DNA of 64,000 nucleotides from assembly GCA_003506435.1 (NCBI GenBank), contig DOAQ01000037.1, positions 248,001-312,000 of the forward strand. The letters are read 5' to 3'. Numbering within the stretch: position 1 is the first letter of the stretch; every line of letters begins with the position of its first letter. Positions 53,734 through 60,745 of this stretch are shown here, piece by piece. Source of the DNA: Prolixibacteraceae bacterium (GTDB taxonomy: Bacteria > Bacteroidota > Bacteroidia > Bacteroidales > Prolixibacteraceae). The position numbers and the translations under genes are program-made. The notes below the pieces were generated by a model. It saw only the letters and a list, made by a program, of their open reading frames with translations, was not told the DNA's origin and searched no databases.

Positions 53734-56700
53734 TTAAAAATTAAGGTTTACGCCCAGGTTGACCCGCTTGTAAGTCGGATAGGTAACCCTTGAGGTGTTG
53801 CTTTCCCTGTCGTCGGGCATATCGGACCAGAACCACAGGTTATTCCCGTTTAGATAAACCCTGGCAGAACTAAGGCCCAGACTCTTTAGCCAAGTCCCGG
53901 TAAACCGGTACGAAACTTCGGCTGTTTTCAGCCTCAGGTACGACCCGTCGAACATATAGAAGGTACCATTATAGGTCGACTCATCGGTTTTATATCTGGG
54001 TCCTTTATAAGAAGCATCGGTATTTTCAGCGGTAAAGTAATCGGACTGTAAACTATATGCCATTTGTCCAATTGCGTCTTTCCATGGTCCCATAGTAACG
54101 GCACTGGATACCGAGTAAACATCCCTGGTCACATTGTAAACGCCATAGAACTGAACATAGGCGCTAAACCCTTTGTGGCTAAACCCTAATTCAAAATTAT
54201 AGGTATTTTGCGGACGCAAGGGGTAACCATACGGAGCCGAGTCGTACGTGTCAATTTGCCCGTCGGCATTGTAATCGATTATTTTATAATCGCCCGGCAA
54301 TTTATATTTGTTGCTCAATGCCGCATAAGTAGTCGACGAATATACGTCATCCCAATTGGTTAAAATCCCGTCTGACATGGTAGCCCTCGTCTGTTCGATC
54401 TGGAACCCGGCATTTCTCTGATAATCAGGTGTCATTTCCGGGTCTTCCATATAGACCACTTCATCAATGGCCCGCGTATAAGCCCAGGTCGCCCAGTAAT
54501 TCAACCCTTGCCTTGTTGTTTTCTGAAATTTAAGCTCCAGCTCAAAGCCCTTTGTTTTTGTCTCTCCCAGGTTTGCAGCAACAGGAAGCGCCCCGAAATA
54601 GGCGGCGATTTTTCGTTGGCTGGCACTCATAAATATGTCCGTACGATGGTCTGTAAAAAACTCTGCATTCAACGTAAACATGTCCAGTAAGCCCAGTTCA
54701 ACCCCTAGGTTTTGCTTTGTCGATTTTTCCCAATGAAGGTCAGGGTTGCCAATACCCGATTCAATTATCTGGGTATATGGGCTTAGCCCATAACTCGGAT
54801 AACCAAAAGGAGTATTGGGACTGTCAATCTTCCATGTAGTTTCATAAGCCCAGCGGGCAGAAGCGAATTTGTCATTTCCTACTTTCCCTACCGAATAACG
54901 GAATTTAAGCATGTCGAGCCAATCGTATTTTTTCAGGAAATCTTCATTTGAAACGACCCAACCAACAGCAACTGAAGGGAAAAACCCGAACCGGTACTTG
55001 TCTGCAAATTTCTCAGACCCGTTGTACGCGCCATTCGTTTCAAAAAGATACTTCCCGTCGTAGTTATAGACAATACGGGAAGCCCAGTCTTCGCGGTACG
55101 TGGGGAACATGCTCCCTTTTGCATACTCTTCGCGGTTCACCAGCGCCGTGGCGCTAATATCATGCTTGCCAAACTGCCTTGCATAATTGATCTGGAACTG
55201 GTAAAATAAACGGCGTTCAATCTGGCTCAGGTAATTATTTGCGTTCCAGTAGTCGGCAGAACGGACACCTTCGGCCAGATAACTGACCGGCTGTTGATAA
55301 AAATCAAAGTAGTTCGTTCCCACACTGGGGGTATAGGTAACATACTTATCCCTTATAGCAGCGGGCAGGGCAGCAATGGCCTCTTCACTATATACGCCAC
55401 CGGGCAATACCTGAATTATATCCGGGTCAATATTTTTTCTAAGCATATTACTATTATCAAAAACCCCACCGCTGGTATAAAACAGGTTGTCATACGACAA
55501 AGAAGCCTGTACCTCCAAACCCTGGGTAATAAAATCAAGTTTTTGAACTAATTTAAAGTCGGTATTTACCTGTGAACGGATAATTTTCTCAAGCCCGCCA
55601 TTATTAATTCCTGCAACCGGGTTCCCTTCATTTGAGAAATCAACATTATAGCCCCATACCCCATCGGCATACCGGACCGGAAAAATGCTTGGCGCAATAC
55701 TATAAAAAGCCTTGAATGATGCTCCTGTACCATCAACGGTAGAATAACCTTCGAACTTTGTACCCACGTAACCCGATAAGTTAGCTGAAAGGACAGTCGA
55801 CGGCGTCAGGTTAAAGTCAATATTGGTACGATAGTTAAAACGGTTGTAAGCCCATTTTGATTTATACCCCTTACCATTGTCAAGTCCCGTCTTCAATAAG
55901 TCGCCTTCACTGAGATAACTTAAAGAACCAAAATATTTTGCAAATTTGGTACCACCCGAAATATTAATATTTACCCGCTTGGTAGTAGCTAAGTCGTTCA
56001 GCATTTCTTCCGGCCAGTCCACATTGGGGAAAAGATATTCATCGCCTTCTGCCTGTGGTTTTCTGTAACGGTTCAGTTGTGCTGTCGGAATATAATTGCC
56101 CCATCCGACTTCATTGGTCGGTAATTCATTCTCTATAGCATAATTACGAAGTTTTAACCCTTCGTACGAATCTAATTTATCGGGTGTACGCGAAAGGAAC
56201 TTAACACCAAAATCACCGTCAACCGATAACTGTGGCTTGCCAAGTTTTCCCCGTTTTGTCGTAATCAGGATGACTCCTTCAGCACCTTTTACCCCGAACA
56301 TCGCCGTGGCCGAAGCATCTTTTAAGATAGAAACACTTTCTACCTCCTTCACATCGATATCGTTCATCTTGCGTTCTATCCCGTCAACCAGTACCAATGG
56401 CTCTGCATCATTCCAGGTCGATTTACCACGGATTAATATGACCGGGTCATCGTTTCCCGGTTCACCCGATGAAAGAACGGTTGTTAAACCTGCCAGTTTT
56501 CCGGTAAGTGCCTGTCCCAGGTTAGCCATTGCACCGGTCTTTTCCAGTTCATCGCTTTTAACATTAGCTATAGCACCCACCAAAGTTTCCTTTTTCTGTT
56601 GCCCGTAACCCACAACAACCACTTCTTCAACACCAACCGTAGCTTCCTTTAACACTACATTAAAAGTGGTATGGGCGCCAATTTGAATTTCCTGGGCGAC

Positions 56701-57291
56701 AAACCCCACGAATGAAACAGAAAGGATTTTTGCATCTTCGGGTACTTCAAGAGTGAATTTCCCGTCAAAGCCTGTAACGGTACCGGTTGTCGTACCTTTA
56801 ACAACAATTGAGGCGCCGGGAATTGATTCGCCCTTACCGTCTGTAACTGTACCGGATAACATTTTTTTTGGAGGGCTAAGCTGTCCTTCATTTTCCCCTG
56901 GTATTTCAGCCTTCCGTGAGGAAATTGTTCTTTCCGGGGTCAATATGATCTGCTTTTTCAGTATCTCATATTTCACCTCGGAATCTTTGAATATTTCATC
57001 CAAAATGACATCTACAGTCGATCCTTTAACGTTTACATTAACTTTTCGGTCAAGGTCAACTACTTCATTTTTATAAATGAAAACAAATTCACTAGATGAT
57101 TCAATTTGCTTGAACACCTCAAGAATTGAAACATTTTCCAGGTCAATCGTTAGTTTTGTTGCCTGGGAGTAAATAGATGCTGAAACAGTCATCAATCCAG
57201 TAAAAAGCAACAAAATAGTTAGTTTCATAATTCGTAATACCCTTCTGAAGCAACCCAAAGAGTCGCTCCTTTTTGTTCGGATTTTTTTCAT
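53734..57291 (-). CDS. SusC/RagA-family TonB-dependent transporter with N-terminal STN signalling domain (pair 1)
   Basis: The 1185-residue protein has a long N-terminus before the hydrophobic signal (MKLTILLLFTGLMTVSASIYS, starting at Met 22; that Met could also be the true start at 57228). Domains follow: STN (about 45-120; ATKLTIDLENVSILEVFKQI), carboxypeptidase-regulatory-like (about 142-215; GTVTDGKGESIPGASIVVKG), and plug (VVVVGYGQQKKETLVGAI; GNDDPVILIRGKSTWNDAEP), with the barrel ending RVTYPTYKRVNLGVNLNF. The STN domain contacts FecR-type anti-sigma factors, matching the fecR and sigma genes directly upstream. It imports the inducing oligosaccharide and reports its presence. Confidence 0.96.
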   Translation of the reverse strand: MKKIRTKRSDSLGCFRRVLRIMKLTILLLFTGLMTVSASIYSQATKLTIDLENVSILEVFKQIESSSEFVFIYKNEVVDLDRKVNVNVKGSTVDVILDEIFKDSEVKYEILKKQIILTPERTISSRKAEIPGENEGQLSPPKKMLSGTVTDGKGESIPGASIVVKGTTTGTVTGFDGKFTLEVPEDAKILSVSFVGFVAQEIQIGAHTTFNVVLKEATVGVEEVVVVGYGQQKKETLVGAIANVKSDELEKTGAMANLGQALTGKLAGLTTVLSSGEPGNDDPVILIRGKSTWNDAEPLVLVDGIERKMNDIDVKEVESVSILKDASATAMFGVKGAEGVILITTKRGKLGKPQLSVDGDFGVKFLSRTPDKLDSYEGLKLRNYAIENELPTNEVGWGNYIPTAQLNRYRKPQAEGDEYLFPNVDWPEEMLNDLATTKRVNINISGGTKFAKYFGSLSYLSEGDLLKTGLDNGKGYKSKWAYNRFNYRTNIDFNLTPSTVLSANLSGYVGTKFEGYSTVDGTGASFKAFYSIAPSIFPVRYADGVWGYNVDFSNEGNPVAGINNGGLEKIIRSQVNTDFKLVQKLDFITQGLEVQASLSYDNLFYTSGGVFDNSNMLRKNIDPDIIQVLPGGVYSEEAIAALPAAIRDKYVTYTPSVGTNYFDFYQQPVSYLAEGVRSADYWNANNYLSQIERRLFYQFQINYARQFGKHDISATALVNREEYAKGSMFPTYREDWASRIVYNYDGKYLFETNGAYNGSEKFADKYRFGFFPSVAVGWVVSNEDFLKKYDWLDMLKFRYSVGKVGNDKFASARWAYETTWKIDSPNTPFGYPSYGLSPYTQIIESGIGNPDLHWEKSTKQNLGVELGLLDMFTLNAEFFTDHRTDIFMSASQRKIAAYFGALPVAANLGETKTKGFELELKFQKTTRQGLNYWATWAYTRAIDEVVYMEDPEMTPDYQRNAGFQIEQTRATMSDGILTNWDDVYSSTTYAALSNKYKLPGDYKIIDYNADGQIDTYDSAPYGYPLRPQNTYNFELGFSHKGFSAYVQFYGVYNVTRDVYSVSSAVTMGPWKDAIGQMAYSLQSDYFTAENTDASYKGPRYKTDESTYNGTFYMFDGSYLRLKTAEVSYRFTGTWLKSLGLSSARVYLNGNNLWFWSDMPDDRESNTSRVTYPTYKRVNLGVNLNF

Positions 57292-57335
57292 AAATTTGTA
57301 CTGATTAAAATTGGTAACTCGATTTAATCTTCAAT

Positions 57336-57365
57336 AACCGGTAGGTGTTAGAGCATCTGCCGGTT
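57336..57365. terminator. Hairpin with T-run between fecR-like and susC-like genes
   Basis: AACCGGTAG and CTGCCGGTT form a nine-pair stem (one G-T) around a 12-base loop, and eight T residues overlap its 3' edge. On the plus strand this is a textbook intrinsic terminator, but no plus-strand gene ends nearby. In the minus-strand transcript the stem has one C-A mismatch and the U-run is replaced by an A-run. It would then be a 5' leader hairpin of the susC mRNA, possibly limiting read-through or RNA decay. Confidence 0.45.
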
Positions 57366-57418
57366 TTTTTTCAGGTTCATTTTTTTTTCATAAATTTTAG
57401 GTTCATAAATAAGTAGAT

Positions 57419-58621
57419 TTACTGTTTTAATATGTATATGTCATTTTCTGTTTTTGAATATCTTCCTTCCATGGTCTTGGAAAGGTATTGCATCACTTCA
57501 TTGATGTCATCAGACAAAACAAGTTTTCCTGAAACCAACGTTTTTGCAAGTTGCTCTCCTTCTATTTGAATGGATGTGTTGTAATATTTCCTGACGCGCC
57601 TGACAACATCCAGTAAAGCCATATCTTTAAACTGAAAAAGTCCTTCTGTCCATGAAATATAATCATTAACATCCACATTTTTTACTACTGATTGTTGCTT
57701 GTCGGCTGAATAAAAACATCCTTGCCCGGGTATTAATTCAAATTCTTCATTTGCAACTATATTGTTCTTTTGCACAACATTGACTTTTCCTTTCACCAAA
57801 ACTGTTGACATATAATTTTCGTCGCTATATGCAGAAACAGCAAAAGTTGTTCCCAGAACTTTAATATCAACATAGTTGGTTTTTACAATAAATGGAGCTT
57901 TTTCATCCTTGTGAACTTCAAAGAAACCTTCACCTTTGAGATATACTTCTCTTTTTCTTCCCGTAAAAGTTGCAGGGAAAACCAGTTGGCTTCCGGAATT
58001 TAACTGGACTATTGTACCATCGCTTAAGCGTATGGTACGGCGTTGTCCATAAGGCACCAAAACCTGGTTTAATGATGAGTTCTTATGATTACACTCATTT
58101 TTGATCTTTTTTTCTTCATTTTCATTGTGGATTATAACTTCTTCCTGATTCGGGCTATACTCAATGAAAGAATCACTGTTATCCAATACCTGTTTTGAAC
58201 CATCGGAAAGCATAATAATGGCCTGATCGTTTTCACGAACTCCCTTTTCAGCAAATTTCTCATAGGAGTTTTTTGTAAACTCAAAAAAACCATATGAGCC
58301 TATGGCAATAAATACAAGGATAACAGCAGCTTTCCTTAACCATGAAAGGTGAAATTTCTTAGGACTGTTATCCTTATTAAGTTTTGATTGTTTCAGGACA
58401 TTATCCAATATTACATTATAATCAGAGGAATTCATCTCTCGTTTATCTGAAAGGTTGATGCGCACAAACTCAAACGCACAATAAATTGAGGTTTTATTCC
58501 CAGGATATTTTTTTATCATTTCTTCCAGAAACTCAATAGGACGATCCGACTCCCTGACACCCGCAACGAATTCTTCATCCTGAATCAATTCCAAAAAATC
58601 TGCTTCTGTATTTTTCTCCAT
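57419..58621 (-). CDS. FecR-family anti-sigma factor
   Basis: The 400-residue inner-membrane protein has a cytoplasmic part (1-95), one membrane helix (about 96-114, WLRKAAVILVFIAIGSYGF), then the periplasmic FecR domain (about 185-290; PYGQRRTIRLSDGTIVQLNSGS; EVYLKGEGFFEVHKD; VDIKVLGTTFAVSAY) and the C-terminal DUF4974 domain (about 320-400; FQFKDMALLDVVRRVRKYYN). It holds the ECF sigma factor until the STN domain of the SusC transporter signals ligand. The cytoplasmic part lacks an obvious zinc-binding motif. Its own candidate promoter lies upstream at 58656-58663. The gene is 127 bp upstream of susC, a gap with a hairpin. Confidence 0.95.
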   Translation of the reverse strand: MEKNTEADFLELIQDEEFVAGVRESDRPIEFLEEMIKKYPGNKTSIYCAFEFVRINLSDKREMNSSDYNVILDNVLKQSKLNKDNSPKKFHLSWLRKAAVILVFIAIGSYGFFEFTKNSYEKFAEKGVRENDQAIIMLSDGSKQVLDNSDSFIEYSPNQEEVIIHNENEEKKIKNECNHKNSSLNQVLVPYGQRRTIRLSDGTIVQLNSGSQLVFPATFTGRKREVYLKGEGFFEVHKDEKAPFIVKTNYVDIKVLGTTFAVSAYSDENYMSTVLVKGKVNVVQKNNIVANEEFELIPGQGCFYSADKQQSVVKNVDVNDYISWTEGLFQFKDMALLDVVRRVRKYYNTSIQIEGEQLAKTLVSGKLVLSDDINEVMQYLSKTMEGRYSKTENDIYILKQ

Positions 58622-58655
58622 AATTATAAAATGTATTTATATAATGATCGGGGGG

Positions 58656-58663
58656 CAAAAATA
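58656..58663 (-). promoter_or_regulatory. Candidate -7 box (TATTTTTG) upstream of the fecR-like gene
   Basis: Read on the minus strand this is TATTTTTG, an exact match to the Bacteroidota -7 consensus TAnnTTTG, about 34 bp before the ATG of the fecR-like gene, in the 137-bp gap after the sigma gene. A good -33 TTTG at the usual distance is not visible, only an AT-rich run with a TTG. It could let the anti-sigma be made independently. Confidence 0.4.
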
Positions 58664-58758
58664 TAGACAAGAAAAAACAACTTTTTTTTAGTTTTTTTGT
58701 ACTATATGCAATTAGACCTGAAATTCAATCGATTACATATTATACTCACAATACCCGA

Positions 58759-59331
58759 TTAATTGCAGATATCAACAAAGCAGACATTTTTCAATGATTT
58801 TCTTATGCTTTTTATTGACCGGTAGAGGAGAGTACATGCAGATGACTTGTCAATATTCAGCAATGTGCCAATTTCATTGTAATTAAGACCTTCTGCATAT
58901 TTTAAAAAAATAACTTCTTTCTGGCGATCGGTCAACTGGTCCATTGCCGAATGTATTTCATTCCGGATATTTTGTCTTTCGTCATAATCGGTCAACACTT
59001 GTTCGGCATGATTTTCATATAATTTTTCACTTTCTGACAAGAGTTTCAAAATATCCTGTTTCCTTTTGGTATACCTGAATTCTTCGAATAATTTATTCCG
59101 GAGCGACTTAAAAAGATAAATATGAATGTTTGAAGTTATAATGAGAGCTTTTCGTTTGTTGATTAATTGAACAAACACTTCCTGAATGCAATCTTTAACT
59201 AATTGTTCATCATTCATGATCTTAAGACCATACGAATATAATTCATTGACATAGTTCTCATATATGGCCGAAAGCGCATTATCATCCCCATTCTGAAACT
59301 TAATCCATATTGACTTGTCAATTTTTCTCAT
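58759..59331 (-). CDS. ECF-type RNA polymerase sigma factor
   Basis: The 190-residue protein has sigma region 2 (about 5-85; ALSAIYENYVNELYSYGLK, LVKDCIQEVFVQLINKRKAL) and region 4 (about 125-180; LTDRQKEVIFLKYAEGLNYNEIG, with NIDKSSACTLLYRSIKSIRK as the helix-turn-helix). This is an ECF sigma factor of the Bacteroidota FecI/SusC-associated group. It is released by FecR upon ligand import through the STN-type SusC and should direct transcription of the SusCD genes. A strong TAnnTTTG box and the 71-bp repeated element lie upstream, so the sigma gene itself seems to be under locus-specific control. Confidence 0.96.
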   Translation of the reverse strand: MRKIDKSIWIKFQNGDDNALSAIYENYVNELYSYGLKIMNDEQLVKDCIQEVFVQLINKRKALIITSNIHIYLFKSLRNKLFEEFRYTKRKQDILKLLSESEKLYENHAEQVLTDYDERQNIRNEIHSAMDQLTDRQKEVIFLKYAEGLNYNEIGTLLNIDKSSACTLLYRSIKSIRKSLKNVCFVDICN

Positions 59332-59354
59332 GAGAACAAATTACTCCTATCAGA

Positions 59355-59362
59355 CAAATTTA
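59355..59362 (-). promoter_or_regulatory. Candidate -7 box (TAAATTTG) of the ECF sigma gene
   Basis: The minus strand reads TAAATTTG, an exact match to TAnnTTTG, 23 bp before the sigma gene ATG. Eighteen bases further upstream is TTTA, a weak -33 (consensus TTTG). The spacing agrees with the Bacteroidota primary sigma. The 16-base palindrome at 59369-59384 lies within the promoter, at and downstream of the -33 position. Confidence 0.5.
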
Positions 59363-59368
59363 ACTTTT

Positions 59369-59384
59369 TTTAACACACGTTAAA
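59369..59384. promoter_or_regulatory. Perfect palindrome TTTAAC-N4-GTTAAA in the sigma gene promoter
   Basis: TTTAACACACGTTAAA has perfect 6-base arms around ACAC. It overlaps the space between the candidate -33 and -7 boxes of the ECF sigma gene. A dimeric repressor or activator could bind it. No copy was noticed beside the other two 71-bp elements, so it would be specific to this promoter. Confidence 0.4.
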
Positions 59385-59403
59385 GCTGTCTTTGAATAAA
59401 TAA

Positions 59404-59474
59404 AACAATATTAAGTTAACACTATACCTATATCAATGTCAGAAAACGCAAATAGTATATCAAAATGAGCAATT
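59404..59474 (-). promoter_or_regulatory. Repeated 71-bp intergenic element, copy 3
   Basis: This copy lies 73 bp upstream of the ECF sigma gene start and just upstream of its candidate promoter. It matches copy 2 (35287-35357) at about 60 of 71 positions without gaps. The shared blocks on the minus strand include ATTTGCGT, TTCTGACATTGATATAG and TTAATATTGTT. The position before a promoter suggests an activator binding region. Confidence 0.65.
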
Positions 59475-59510
59475 AAAATTTTAGGGCCACTTTTCTGCCA
59501 ATGGCTTTTA

Positions 59511-59526
59511 TCCCTGACAATAAGCT
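59511..59526. repeat. 16-bp sequence shared with 35254-35269
   Basis: TCCCTGACAATAAGCT differs from the 35-kb copy at one base. It is between the end of the alpha/beta-hydrolase gene (59538) and the 71-bp element. No function can be given; chance is possible. Confidence 0.3.
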
Positions 59527-59537
59527 ATTGCCTCTAA

Positions 59538-60686
59538 CTATCTCAGGTGTTGATCAAAAAACCGGAATATGCTTTCAATTTCAAATTCATGCCCTAATGT
59601 ATGAGTGTTAAACTCAAAACGATCTTTAATCCCAAGTTTTTCATAGAACAAAGAGGCTCTTTTTGCTTCAATACGTGCACCATTCATATCAAATAACCCA
59701 TCGTTTTCGCCAATCTGTACCATACAGGGACGGGGACAAATCATTCCTATTGCCTGAAAATGTCCAAATCCTTTGAACTGGTATATTGATTGTGTCCCTT
59801 CCGTGACATTGGTTGTTTTAATCAGGTCTGCTTCACTGTCCCTGAAATAAGCTGAAGGGGCTGCTGCCTTTATAAACGGACATAACGCAGTGGTGTACAT
59901 TGTAAAAAATCCGCCCCATGAAAGTCCGGTCATTCCTATATTTTTAATGTCAATCTCCGGATGTTCACTGATCAGTACCCGTGTGCTTTCAATGATTTTG
60001 TGGATTTCAAGCCCAATAATACTACTTCCCAGCAACTTAAGTTGTTTATCGAAAAGATCCCGGTCAAGTCCCGAAATGATTGAGTCCTTTGCATAGCCAC
60101 TCAGCATGGTTAAGCCAGGTGCCCAAACCAGATACCCTTTTTTTACTGCTTCGTGCCCAAATGAATGATAATTGACCCGGGTATCTAAATCGCAGATTGC
60201 TTCGGGATTTCCTCCACCGCCATGCATGGCAATAATCAGAGGTGCTTTGCCTTCGATGTTTTTTGGCACCATATAGATGCCGTAGGCATGAACGCCTTCA
60301 ATTACCTCGATCCAAACACGGTAAATCGTGCAGTATTTGTCTTCACCGGCTTTCTCAAACCTGGAAACTTTTCCTTTGATTGCTTTTGGCGGAGGATAAC
60401 CAAAAAATGAACCCAACTTTTGCCTGTATGGATACAACGAATTTTCATAATCAGCGATACTAATAAAGTCAGGGTTAAAAGAACTCATCGACTCATCGAT
60501 CTTTTCACGGGTCAACTGATCAATGTATGCCTTTACCTCCAGGTGTTGTTCTTTCCTAATTGGAAAGGATTCGGAAAATTTTTCGCGGTATTGTTCAGGT
60601 AATTCCTGTGCACAAATAAAAAGATACTGAAAAAGAAATAGAAAAAATATCAATACCTTTTTTGTTCTAATTATTGAATTTTTCAT
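59538..60686 (-). CDS. Secreted alpha/beta-hydrolase, acetylesterase-like
   Basis: The 382-residue protein has a signal peptide (VLIFFLFLFQYLFICAQ). The hydrolase core shows PLIIAMHGGGGNPEA (oxyanion region), GMTGLSWGGFFTMY (nucleophile Ser near 255), an acid in QIGENDGLFD near 327 and the His in TLGHEFE near 365. The pattern is close to acetyl xylan esterase or dienelactone-hydrolase-like esterases found in PULs. It probably removes acyl groups from the substrate. It lies 59 bp after the GH3 gene and 206 bp before the sigma gene, so it ends the upstream unit. Substrate inferred only. Confidence 0.82.
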   Translation of the reverse strand: MKNSIIRTKKVLIFFLFLFQYLFICAQELPEQYREKFSESFPIRKEQHLEVKAYIDQLTREKIDESMSSFNPDFISIADYENSLYPYRQKLGSFFGYPPPKAIKGKVSRFEKAGEDKYCTIYRVWIEVIEGVHAYGIYMVPKNIEGKAPLIIAMHGGGGNPEAICDLDTRVNYHSFGHEAVKKGYLVWAPGLTMLSGYAKDSIISGLDRDLFDKQLKLLGSSIIGLEIHKIIESTRVLISEHPEIDIKNIGMTGLSWGGFFTMYTTALCPFIKAAAPSAYFRDSEADLIKTTNVTEGTQSIYQFKGFGHFQAIGMICPRPCMVQIGENDGLFDMNGARIEAKRASLFYEKLGIKDRFEFNTHTLGHEFEIESIFRFFDQHLR

Positions 60687-60745
60687 CTGTTTGTTTTTTT
60701 AAGTATTTACAGAAATATTAGTATCATTGACTTCACGGGATTTCT

